Assembly (NCBI RefSeq): GCF_001499735.1 | Contig: NZ_LN848257.1 | Coordinates: 3,704,517-3,768,516, forward strand | DNA length: 64,000 nt | Origin: Thiocapsa sp. KS1 | GTDB taxonomy: Bacteria; Pseudomonadota; Gammaproteobacteria; Chromatiales; Chromatiaceae | Reading direction: 5' to 3' | Shown here: in pieces, positions 10,929-22,334 of the stretch | Numbering within the stretch: position 1 is the first letter of the stretch | How the letters are laid out: the number at the start of each line of letters is the position of its first letter | Position numbers and translations under genes: made by a program | The notes under the pieces: model-generated | What the model saw: the letters and a program-made list of their open reading frames with translations, nothing else | Databases searched by the model: none | Told to the model about the DNA's origin: nothing

Positions 10929-12705
10929 GAGCAGCGTAGTAGGGTTTGATTTCGGGACGACCAACAGCTTAATTTCCTTGATAAAGGGAGGGCGAGCAAT
11001 CAATTTCCTCGACGCTCAGGGTCTCCCGGTGCCGTCCGTTGTCTGCTACGAGGGCGCCCAAACCATCGTCGGGCGCGCAGCGAAGGAGCGACTTGCCGAG
11101 GCCGGCCTTGGAATCAAGGGGAACGTGGTGCGTTCGCCGAAAGTGCTTCTAGGTCGGGACAGCACCTTCATAGAAGGCGTCGAGCGCAACCCGATCGATA
11201 TCGTGCGCGACGTTGTCGAATACATCGTGCGGGAAGCACTCGGCAGCCGCAGCCGGGAGCTTGATGGAATATCCGGCGCGGTCGTGACGATTCCGGTCAA
11301 CATGGACGGACGGCGGCGTGCGGCGCTGCGCGATGCGTTTCGGTTGGCCGGATTAAGGATCGTCCAATTTGTCCACGAGCCCCTAGCCGCACTCTACGGA
11401 TTCTTCCGGTCTCAAAACGACCGCGCTGCGACCCTAAGACACTACGATCGCAAGCTGATGCTTGTCTTCGATTGGGGAGGCGGGACACTCGATCTGACCC
11501 TGTGTCGCCTCATCGATGGAATGCTTGTTCAAATACGGAACGACGGCACCGATGAGGTGGGTGGAGACACCTTCGATGAGTACCTCCGCAACGAGATTGT
11601 CCGACGTGTCCTCGAGCGTCGCGGGCTCGATGAGACGACCCGCATCCAACCGGACGCCCTAGCGCGTCTTCTCCACCACTGTGAACGGGCGAAGATCGAC
11701 CTCTCGGAGCGTACGAGTGCGTTGATCTATGTCGGTAGTTTTTTCCGCGGAATTGGTGACGAAGATCTTGACTACACGCTGACACGAGAGGAATTGGAGG
11801 AGATCTCAAGCCCATTACTCAATAAGGGCCTGAATCGTATCACGAAATTACTGGATTCCGCTGATGTCGCGCCTGCCCAAGTCGCCGTTTGTCTGGCAAC
11901 AGGAGGCATGGCAAATATGCCCGCCATCAAGTCACGCCTGCATGAATGGTTCGGCGCTCAGCGCGTCGAGATCTCCGACCGCAGCGGAACCTTGATCGCC
12001 GAAGGGGCTGCCTGGATTGCTCATGACCGCGCCAGATTACATCTCGCCAAGCATGTCGAGCTGTTGTTGGCGCGGCATTCGTACATGCCCATGATCAAGG
12101 CCGGCACCGCGATGCCTACCGAAGGTCACGTCTGCAAGGATCAATTTCATCTCTACTGCGCCGATCCACGCGATGGTTTTGCTAAGTTCCAGTTGTGTAG
12201 TCCTGTCGTCCCGGGAACGCAGGTTCTGGCGAACGACCGTCGTAATCCGCTCGATAATCTCATGGTGAAGGTCGACAAACAGTCTCGTCCTTTTCGCGAG
12301 CGGCTGGAGCTGGATATCCAGATCGACGACAACCTCATCCTGCATGCCCAAGCACGCTCGCTGAACGAGCGCAGCCTTGATCAGAAAGAGATCCACGACC
12401 TTGAGTTCGGGCTTGCTCTTCCCGGCGGACAGTCCGCATGGGCAAAAGGCCGCGAGGTCATCGGTGCTGATGCTCAATCCGCCGGTCATCAATCAGGGGA
12501 CCTCGCTCTTCGCTCCAATATCGGCGATCGCGTCGATCCGACTCTGATACCCGGCGAACTGTTGTACAGCTATCATCCGGCGTACTTCGACGTGCGGCTA
12601 AATCCGCCGAAGATTCAGGACGAGGAGCGGCTGTATTACGAACCTTGCGCCCTGTGCGGGCGTGCATCGAATGATCCGCTGTGTTGCTGCTCATCCCTGC
12701 TGTAG
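10921..12705 (+). CDS. Hsp70-family ATPase with cysteine-rich C-terminus
   Basis: 595 residues. The actin-like ATPase signatures of Hsp70 are present: phosphate 1 VVGFDFGTTNS (about 6-16), phosphate 2 LVFDWGGGTLDL (about 180-191) and the adenosine-type motif ATGGMANMPAIKSRL (about 324-338). The C-terminal part is shorter than the DnaK substrate domain and differs from it, and the protein ends in a possible metal site with Cys577, Cys580 and Cys589-591 (CALCG ... CCC). DnaK has no such tail. Neither dnaJ nor grpE is nearby, so this is not the housekeeping copy. It is coupled to the coiled-coil gene and is followed 6 bases later by the second methylase, which ties it to the defence locus. Its client is unknown. 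Confidence 0.9.
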   Translation: MSESSVVGFDFGTTNSLISLIKGGRAINFLDAQGLPVPSVVCYEGAQTIVGRAAKERLAEAGLGIKGNVVRSPKVLLGRDSTFIEGVERNPIDIVRDVVEYIVREALGSRSRELDGISGAVVTIPVNMDGRRRAALRDAFRLAGLRIVQFVHEPLAALYGFFRSQNDRAATLRHYDRKLMLVFDWGGGTLDLTLCRLIDGMLVQIRNDGTDEVGGDTFDEYLRNEIVRRVLERRGLDETTRIQPDALARLLHHCERAKIDLSERTSALIYVGSFFRGIGDEDLDYTLTREELEEISSPLLNKGLNRITKLLDSADVAPAQVAVCLATGGMANMPAIKSRLHEWFGAQRVEISDRSGTLIAEGAAWIAHDRARLHLAKHVELLLARHSYMPMIKAGTAMPTEGHVCKDQFHLYCADPRDGFAKFQLCSPVVPGTQVLANDRRNPLDNLMVKVDKQSRPFRERLELDIQIDDNLILHAQARSLNERSLDQKEIHDLEFGLALPGGQSAWAKGREVIGADAQSAGHQSGDLALRSNIGDRVDPTLIPGELLYSYHPAYFDVRLNPPKIQDEERLYYEPCALCGRASNDPLCCCSSLL

Positions 12706-12711
12706 CGGCCT

Positions 12712-15654
12712 GTGGAAAACCAAGGATCCGGATCCGTGACCTATAAGAAAAAGCTCATCGAAGTCGCCCTGCCGCTTGAGGCGATCAACAAGGCCAGTGC
12801 GCGGGAGAAGTCGATCCGGCACGGGCATCCGTCGACGCTGCATTTGTGGTGGGCGCGGCGGCCCTTGGCGGCGGCGCGGGCGGTGATCTTTGCGCAGATG
12901 GTCGATGACCCTTCGGCGCATCCGGATCTGTTCCCGACCGAGAAGGCGCAGGAGGAGGAGCGGCAGCGGCTGTTTCGGATCATCGAGGATCTGGTGTTGT
13001 GGGAGAACACGACCAACGAGACCGTGCTGCAGCAGGCGCGCGACGAGATCTGGCAAAGCTGGCGCTATACCTGTGCCGAGAATGCCGACCATCCGCGGGC
13101 GAAGGAGTTGTTCGATCAGTACAAACTGCCGGCCTTTCATGATCCGTTCGCAGGTGGTGGCTCGCTGCCGTTGGAGGCGCAACGACTGGGGCTCGAAGCC
13201 TATGCCTCGGACCTCAACCCGGTGGCGGTGTTGATCAACAAGGCGATGATCGAGATCCCGCCCCGATTTGCCGGGCGGCCGCCGGTGCACCCGGAGGTCG
13301 CGGAGGACGGCAAATCGGGAAAGAAACCGGGAAAGCTGTTCGAGCGGGAGTGGAAGGGGGCGGAGGGGTTGGCGGAGGATGTGCGCTACTACGGGCAGTG
13401 GATGCGGGACGAGGCGGAACGGCGGATCGGGCATCTCTATCCCAAGATCGAGGTCACGGCCACCATGGTCGACGATCCGCTGAATCCGCGGCCCGACCTG
13501 AAGCCCTATCTTGGCCGGAAGCTAACCGTGATCGCCTGGCTGTGGGCTCGCACGGTAAAAAGCCCCAACCCGGCCTTCGCTGATGTCGATGTGCCTTTGG
13601 CATCAACTTTTATGCTCTCGACTAAGGCCGGAAGGGAGGCGTATGTCGAGCCGGTGATCGAGAATGGTGATTATCGATTTACAGTGAAGATCGGTAAGCC
13701 GATGGATGTGGAAGCTGCGAAAAATGGTACTAAGCTCGCTCGAACAAACTTTGTCTGTCTAATGTCGAGAACGCCTATCGCAAGCGACTACCTCATGAGG
13801 GAAGGGAAGGCAGGGTCCATAGGGGCTCGAATGATGGCTATTGTCGTCGAGGGCAAGGGTGGCCGGATTTATTTATCGCCCAACGATCAAGCCGAACGAG
13901 CTGCAATGCAGGCAACTCCGGACTGGAAGCCAGAGGTCGAGTTCCTCCAGCAAGCGCTTGGCTTTCGGATCGGTAACTACGGACTCACGAAGTGGAGCGA
14001 TCTGTTTACCGATCGGCAGCTTGTCGGGTTAACGACCTTTGCCGACTTAGTGCGGGAAGCACGGGAGCGTGTTAAGCGCGATGCGCTCGCAGTCAAGCTA
14101 TCCCCTGACACGAAGCATCTTCCCATAGGCGGAATAAGCGCGGGAGATTATGCTAATGCGATTGGCATGTACCTAGGGTTGTGTGTCAGCAGGTTGGCGA
14201 ATCGCTCATCAAGTCAGTGTTTCTGGGATAACAAAGGCGAGAACGTTCAACAAGTATTCGCACGCCAAGCGCTATCAATGACCTGGGACTTCGTCGAAGG
14301 AAATCCTTTTAGCGAATCAAGCGGGAATTTTCTCGGGCAGGCTAATTACCTGATAAAAGCGGTTCTAGGTCTTCCCCAGCGAGGGAAAGGACAAGCAATC
14401 TCTCAAGATGCTTCCGTGCAAGTTATCAGTGACTTGAAAATTGTTTCCACAGATCCGCCATATTACGACAATATCGGTTATGCGGATCTTTCCGACTTCT
14501 TCTACGTTTGGCTGCGTCGTTCCTTGAAGCCAATCTTCCCGGACACTTTCGCGACGCTGGCTGTACCCAAAGCGGAGGAACTAGTCGCCACTCCCTACCG
14601 CCATGGGGGCAAGGCTAAAGCCGAGACCTTCTTCCTCGATGGCATGACGCAGGCAATGCATCGCTTGGCCTCTCAGACACACCCCGCTTATCCAGTTACC
14701 ATTTACTATGCATTCAAGCAGGCAGAGACTGATGGTACGGATGGAACCGCCAGCACGGGCTGGGATACGTTTCTCGGTGCGGTGATTCAGGCCGGATTCA
14801 CAATTAGTGGTACTTGGCCGCTGCGGACAGAGTACACGGGCAATCTCAAGACGAAACGTAGTGCTCTTGCCTCCAGTATCGTCCTCGCCTGCCGCCAACG
14901 TCCCGTCGACGCCCCAACCGCGACCCGCCGCGAATTCATCACGGCACTCAAGACCGAGCTACCCGCCGCACTCGCTCACCTACAACGCGGCAACATCGCC
15001 CCGGTGGACCTCGCTCAGGCAGCCATCGGCCCCGGCATGGCGGCCTATACCCGCTATTGTCAGGTGCTGGATGCCGAGGGCAAACCGCTGCCGGTGCGCG
15101 CCGCACTGGCCCTGATCAATCAAACCCTCGACGAGGCGCTGGCCGAGCAGGAGGGCGACTTCGACTCGGATACCCGTTGGGCCCTGACCTGGTTCGAGCA
15201 GATGGCCTTCAACGAGGGCGAATACGGCATCGCCGAGCAGCTCTCCAAGTCCAAGATCACCAGTGTCGCGGGACTGGAGCAGGCCGGCATCCTGGTTTCC
15301 AAGCCCGGGAAGGTCCGGCTGCTGAAGCCCGCCGAGCTCCCCGCCGACTGGGATCCGACGACCGACAAGCGTCTCACCGTCTGGGAGATGGTGCACCAAC
15401 TGATCCGCGCGCTCGAATCCGGGGGCGAGACTGCAGCGGCGGCCCTGCTCGCCAAGCTCGGCAGCGAATCGGAGACGGCACGCGAGTTGTGCTATCGACT
15501 CTACACCCTCTGCGAGCGCAAGAAACGCGCGAACGAGGCCATGGCCTACAACGCCCTGGTGCAGAGCTGGCCCGAGATCGCCCGACTGGCGCGGGAGACC
15601 GCTAGCAAGGCACCCAGGGCGATCGACGATTTGTTCGATGCACCCTTGTCGTGA
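12712..15654 (+). CDS. DUF1156-domain DNA methylase (putative N6-adenine)
   Basis: 980 residues, GTG start 6 bases after the Hsp70 stop. The N-terminal DUF1156 domain is clear ([20 protein letters not shown], and [18 protein letters not shown]). SAM-binding motif I is DPFAGGGS (144-151), and the catalytic DPPY is at 581-584, followed by [14 protein letters not shown]. The motif order, I before IV with over 400 residues between, leaves room for a target-recognition region. The zinc-ribbon cysteines seen in the first methylase are absent here. The stretch from about 13555 to 14880 is distinctly AT-richer than both ends of the gene, a mosaic that suggests replacement of the specificity region. 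It should modify host DNA and work with the SNF2 helicase and DUF499 ATPase. Confidence 0.9.
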   Translation: MENQGSGSVTYKKKLIEVALPLEAINKASAREKSIRHGHPSTLHLWWARRPLAAARAVIFAQMVDDPSAHPDLFPTEKAQEEERQRLFRIIEDLVLWENTTNETVLQQARDEIWQSWRYTCAENADHPRAKELFDQYKLPAFHDPFAGGGSLPLEAQRLGLEAYASDLNPVAVLINKAMIEIPPRFAGRPPVHPEVAEDGKSGKKPGKLFEREWKGAEGLAEDVRYYGQWMRDEAERRIGHLYPKIEVTATMVDDPLNPRPDLKPYLGRKLTVIAWLWARTVKSPNPAFADVDVPLASTFMLSTKAGREAYVEPVIENGDYRFTVKIGKPMDVEAAKNGTKLARTNFVCLMSRTPIASDYLMREGKAGSIGARMMAIVVEGKGGRIYLSPNDQAERAAMQATPDWKPEVEFLQQALGFRIGNYGLTKWSDLFTDRQLVGLTTFADLVREARERVKRDALAVKLSPDTKHLPIGGISAGDYANAIGMYLGLCVSRLANRSSSQCFWDNKGENVQQVFARQALSMTWDFVEGNPFSESSGNFLGQANYLIKAVLGLPQRGKGQAISQDASVQVISDLKIVSTDPPYYDNIGYADLSDFFYVWLRRSLKPIFPDTFATLAVPKAEELVATPYRHGGKAKAETFFLDGMTQAMHRLASQTHPAYPVTIYYAFKQAETDGTDGTASTGWDTFLGAVIQAGFTISGTWPLRTEYTGNLKTKRSALASSIVLACRQRPVDAPTATRREFITALKTELPAALAHLQRGNIAPVDLAQAAIGPGMAAYTRYCQVLDAEGKPLPVRAALALINQTLDEALAEQEGDFDSDTRWALTWFEQMAFNEGEYGIAEQLSKSKITSVAGLEQAGILVSKPGKVRLLKPAELPADWDPTTDKRLTVWEMVHQLIRALESGGETAAAALLAKLGSESETARELCYRLYTLCERKKRANEAMAYNALVQSWPEIARLARETASKAPRAIDDLFDAPLS

Positions 15655-15751
15655 TCACTGTGGATCGCACCGGTTGGCCGTGGGTGCCCAGCTCGATCCG
15701 ATGCGCGGGTGGCTGTCGACACCGCTTCCGCGCGCTACAGGAGAACCTCTC

Positions 15752-16054
15752 ATGCATCAGGTCTTGAATCTCGATGAGACCGTTCTCGCCCGGTTCTGCG
15801 AGAAACATCATATCCGCTGTCTGTCGCTGTTCGGCTCGCAGCTGAAGGGGACTGCACGGACCGACAGCGATGTTGATTTATTGGTCGAGTTCGACCCGGA
15901 GCATATCCCCGGTTTGCTGGGGATTGCCGGCATGGAGATCGAGTTATCGGGCCTCCTCGGGGGCCGGAAGGTCGATCTGCGCACGGCGGCGGATCTGTCT
16001 CATTTCTTCCGTGACGAGGTCGTGCGGACGGCCGAGGTTCAATATGCAGCCTGA
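15752..16054 (+). CDS. mntA: MntA-type nucleotidyltransferase antitoxin
   Basis: 100 residues. The minimal nucleotidyltransferase motif is exact: GSx10DxD within [21 protein letters not shown]. In MntA/HepT modules this enzyme transfers AMP groups to the HEPN toxin and thereby neutralises it. The start has a good ribosome binding site (AGGAG at 15739-15743), while upstream in-frame codons have none. The gene overlaps hepT by 11 bp. It stands between the second methylase and the DUF499 ATPase. The symbol is used for the family role; no search was done. Confidence 0.88.
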   Translation: MHQVLNLDETVLARFCEKHHIRCLSLFGSQLKGTARTDSDVDLLVEFDPEHIPGLLGIAGMEIELSGLLGGRKVDLRTAADLSHFFRDEVVRTAEVQYAA

Positions 16055-16382
16055 GGACAGCGTTCGCATTGGCCACATGATCGAGGCGGCCGAGGACGCA
16101 TTGGGGTTCATCGCGAATCGTCCCCGTGCGGATCTGGATTCCGATCGAATGCTGCTGTTCGCGCTGGTGCGCGCGGTCGAGATCATCGGGGAGGCGGCGA
16201 GCAAGGTCTCGGAGCAGACCCGCAGCGCCCACGCCGAGATCCCCTGGAAGGCCATCATCGGCATGCGCAATCGTCTGATCCATGCCTATTTCGACATCGA
16301 TGCGGACATTCTTTGGGTCGCCGTTACCGCGGAGATCCCCGCATTGCTGGCGCAGCTCAGGACACTCACAGGGAAACAGTAG
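16044..16382 (+). CDS. hepT: HEPN-domain RNase toxin (HepT-like)
   Basis: 112 residues, almost entirely helical. The HEPN catalytic signature RxxxxHxY is present near residue 77-84 in [14 protein letters not shown], and the run [14 protein letters not shown] is typical of HepT (DUF86). HepT proteins are RNases and form a complex with MntA, which AMPylates the tyrosine of the motif. The gene overlaps mntA and ends 8 bases before the DUF499 ATPase start, so all three may share a transcript. Tyr84 as AMPylation site is inferred from the family. Confidence 0.88.
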   Translation: MQPEDSVRIGHMIEAAEDALGFIANRPRADLDSDRMLLFALVRAVEIIGEAASKVSEQTRSAHAEIPWKAIIGMRNRLIHAYFDIDADILWVAVTAEIPALLAQLRTLTGKQ

Positions 16383-16390
16383 AGCGCAAC

Positions 16391-19732
<3,342 letters not shown>

Positions 19733-19795
19733 TTCACGCGCTTGCGAAGACGGGGCGATTCCGCACGCCTGTTCAAAATCCGTTCAAAACGCACG

Positions 19796-19820
19796 ATGGC
19801 CCAGCATTGCGCTGGGCCAT
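19796..19820 (+). terminator. terminator-like hairpin after the DUF499 gene
   Basis: Perfect 10-bp arms ATGGCCCAGC / GCTGGGCCAT surround a 5-base loop, 63 bases after the stop of the DUF499 gene. A T-rich stretch (TTTACTTCTT) begins about 9 bases after the stem rather than directly. It probably ends the island transcript and marks the right end of the accessory region. Confidence 0.6.
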
Positions 19821-19852
19821 TTCGGATCTTTACTTCTTCATGGGGTCGCCGA

Positions 19853-19890
19853 AGTTCGGGACTTAATTATTCAGTTCGGGACTTAATTAT
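19853..19890. repeat. tandem 18-bp direct repeat at the island edge
   Basis: AGTTCGGGACTTAATTAT occurs twice, at 19853-19870 and 19873-19890, separated by 2 bases. The second copy ends 17 bases before the sodB stop. The AT-rich core is out of keeping with the surrounding GC-rich DNA. It lies where the accessory island meets core genome, so it may be an integration or transposon scar. It could also be a simple replication slippage product. Confidence 0.7.
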
Positions 19891-19907
19891 GAAGAAATAC
19901 AACTCGA

Positions 19908-20489
19908 TCAGCCGCCGTAATTGGCCGCCACAAACTCCCAATTGATCTTGTCCCAGATCGCTTCGAGATACTTCGGCCGAGCGTTGCGATAGTCGACGTA
20001 GTAGGCATGCTCCCAGACGTCGACGGTCAGGAGAGCGGTCTTGCCCGCGGTCATGGGGGTGCCGGCATTGGAGGTGTTGTGGATCTCGATGGAGCCGTCG
20101 GCGTTCTTCACGAGCCAGGTCCAGCCGGAGCCGAAGTTGGTGGCGGCGGCTTGCGAGAACTGTTTCTTGAATTCATCGAACGAGCCGAACTTGGCGCTGA
20201 TCGCATCGGCCAGTGCGCCGGTCGGGGCGCCGCCGCCGTTCGGACTCAGACAGTTCCAATAGAAGGTGTGGTTCCAGACCTGAGCGGCATTGTTGAACAA
20301 ACCGCCCGAGGATTTCATGATGATGTCTTCGAGACTCATGGTCTCGAACTCGGTGCCGGGGATCAGGTTGTTGAGGTTGTTGACGTAGGTCTGGTGGTGT
20401 TTGCCGTAGTGATACTCGATGGTCTCCGCGGAGATCACGGGTTCAAGTGCGTTTTTTTCGTAAGGTAAAGCCGGGAGCTCATGGGACAT
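19908..20489 (-). CDS. sodB: iron superoxide dismutase
   Basis: 193 residues from MSHELPALPY. It converts superoxide to oxygen and hydrogen peroxide in the cytoplasm. The metal ligands are visible: His in YHYGKHHQTY, His in AAQVWNHTFYWNCL, and the Asp and His of DVWEHAYY. The Gln in AAQVWNH and the ATNFGSGWTWLV segment favour the iron type over manganese. Length is normal. A strong GAGGAGG ribosome binding site supports the start at 20489; the in-frame Met two codons upstream lies too close to it. The gene runs alone, toward the accessory island, and is the first clear core gene. Confidence 0.95.
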   Translation of the reverse strand: MSHELPALPYEKNALEPVISAETIEYHYGKHHQTYVNNLNNLIPGTEFETMSLEDIIMKSSGGLFNNAAQVWNHTFYWNCLSPNGGGAPTGALADAISAKFGSFDEFKKQFSQAAATNFGSGWTWLVKNADGSIEIHNTSNAGTPMTAGKTALLTVDVWEHAYYVDYRNARPKYLEAIWDKINWEFVAANYGG

Positions 20490-20678
20490 GTTCAAACCTC
20501 CTCGAAGGATGGAATCGGTGGTGGTCGACGGTCATCCGCAATGTTGGCCCGCGTTCCGGTATCTCAACCCGCGTCTGCGGGGACCGGCCGCCGGACACGA
20601 AACTTTCGCAGGATACCGCGGTCGTTGCGCACCGCTCGCCATGACGGGCGCACGCCGGCCCGGGGGCGATGCCGCGCG

Positions 20679-22241
20679 ATGAACGCCATCGAGCTCGGGC
20701 TTTTCGCCAGCCGCCTGGAGTCCGTGTGCGAGGAGATGGGCGTGGTTCTGCGCCAGGCGGCCTTCTCGACGAACATCCGCGATCGACTCGACTTCTCGTG
20801 CGCGGTCTTCGATCGCGACGGGCGTCTCAGCGCCCAGGCTGCACACATCCCGGTGCATCTCGGGAGCATGGCCTACGCTATGGCGGACATCGTCGGTGCG
20901 CTCGACTGGGCCGAGGGCGATATGGTGGTGCTCAACGACCCCTTCCTCGGCGGAACCCATCTGCCGGACGTGACGCTGGTGGCCCCGCTCTTCGCGGAGG
21001 GCCGGCTGGTCGCCTTCGTCGCCAACCGCGCACATCATGCCGACATCGGGGCCAGCGTGCCGGGATCGATGCCGGTCTCCCGGACACTCGACGAAGAGGG
21101 TTTGATCATCCCGCCGAGCCGCTTGATCCGGCGCGGCGACCTCGACCACGGCCTGCTGGCACGGATCCTCGGTGCAACACGCAATCCGGACGACGCCCGC
21201 GGCGATTTCTTCGCCCAGATCGGCGCCAATCGTGCCGGGCTGGCACGCCTGACGAGTCTGATCGAGGGCCTCGGCGTCACGGCCTACGAGGCCGCGATCC
21301 GCGAGCTCGACGACTACGCCGAGCGTCTCGCCCGAGCGGCTCTGCGCGAGATCCCGCTCGGGACCTATCGCTTCGAGGACCGGATGGACGACGACGGGCA
21401 GGGCACCGAGGACATCCCGCTCAGGGTCTCCATCGAGGTCTTGCCCGAGCGGATCCATGTCGATTTCGCCGGAACCGCCGATCAGGTCCCCGGCAACATC
21501 AACTGTCCGCTCTCGGTCGCCGCCGCAGCCGTGCTCTACGCCTTTCGCTGCCTGATGCCTGCGCAGACGCCCGCCTGCGCGGGCACCTTCCGCTCGATCG
21601 GCCTCGTAGCCCCGCTCGGCAGCCTACTCAATGCACGGTGTCCGGCGGCGGTGGCCGCCGGCAATGTCGAGACCAGCAGCCGTGTGGTGGATGTCGTGCT
21701 GGGTGCGCTCGCCCGAGCAATCCCGGACCGGATCCCGGCGGCGAGTCAGGGCAGCATGAACAACCTGGCTGTCGGCAGCGCCGCGCCCGGTGCCGCTTGG
21801 AGTTATTACGAGACCATCGGCGGCGGGATGGGCGCGGGGGCGACCGGCGGCGGTTGGTCCGGCGTCCAAACCCACATGACCAATACTCTCAACACCCCGA
21901 TCGAGGTTCTGGAGGCGCATTACCCGCTACGGGTGACACGCTACGCCTTGCGCTCCGGATCGGGTGGCCGAGGCGCGCGTCCGGGCGGCGAGGGTTTGAT
22001 TCGCGAGCTGACCTTCCTCGCACCGGCCGAGACGACACTGCTCACCGAGCGGCGCCGCATTGCGCCTTGGGGGATCGCCGGCGGTGGTCCGGCGCGGTGC
22101 GGTCGCAATCGACTCAACGGTCGGGATCTGCCGCCCAAGGTCAGTCTTCATGTCGAGGACGGCGATCGCCTCACCATCGAGACACCCGGCGGGGGTGGTT
22201 GGGGAACGGAGCCGACGCCGCCGAAGGCTCGCCTTCGCTGA
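20679..22241 (+). CDS. hydantoinase B/oxoprolinase-family protein
   Basis: 520 residues. The family catalyses ATP-dependent opening of 5-membered lactam rings (N-methylhydantoin, 5-oxoproline) as a two-subunit or fused enzyme. HyuB landmarks are present: the start region (MNAIELGLFASRLESVCEEM), LNDPFLGGTHLPDV, the metal-binding type motif NRAHHADIGASVPGSM and the end GWGTEP. No hyuA-type ATPase subunit is in the window, so the partner must be elsewhere or the substrate differs. The start at 20679 matches the family N-terminus; the frame is open further upstream without homologous sequence. It ends 93 bases before the amidotransferase gene and may be co-transcribed with it. Confidence 0.88.
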   Translation: MNAIELGLFASRLESVCEEMGVVLRQAAFSTNIRDRLDFSCAVFDRDGRLSAQAAHIPVHLGSMAYAMADIVGALDWAEGDMVVLNDPFLGGTHLPDVTLVAPLFAEGRLVAFVANRAHHADIGASVPGSMPVSRTLDEEGLIIPPSRLIRRGDLDHGLLARILGATRNPDDARGDFFAQIGANRAGLARLTSLIEGLGVTAYEAAIRELDDYAERLARAALREIPLGTYRFEDRMDDDGQGTEDIPLRVSIEVLPERIHVDFAGTADQVPGNINCPLSVAAAAVLYAFRCLMPAQTPACAGTFRSIGLVAPLGSLLNARCPAAVAAGNVETSSRVVDVVLGALARAIPDRIPAASQGSMNNLAVGSAAPGAAWSYYETIGGGMGAGATGGGWSGVQTHMTNTLNTPIEVLEAHYPLRVTRYALRSGSGGRGARPGGEGLIRELTFLAPAETTLLTERRRIAPWGIAGGGPARCGRNRLNGRDLPPKVSLHVEDGDRLTIETPGGGGWGTEPTPPKARLR

Positions 22242-22334
22242 TTTCCTTTGCGTCCTTCGCGCCTTTGCGGTTCAAATTCAGGATCACAACACGGGATCGC
22301 CGACGAGCGATCCCGACCTGACGGGAGCGGTCCG

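Noticed and set aside
10921..12705. Housekeeping DnaK.
   Set aside because: The C-terminal half diverges from DnaK, ends in a cysteine tail, and grpE/dnaJ are absent nearby.
22247..22275. Tandem CCTTTGCG/TCCTTCGCG units before the amidotransferase gene, possibly a CRISPR or tandem array.
   Set aside because: Only three short imperfect units without spacers; similar strings occur in many intergenic regions and do not form an array.
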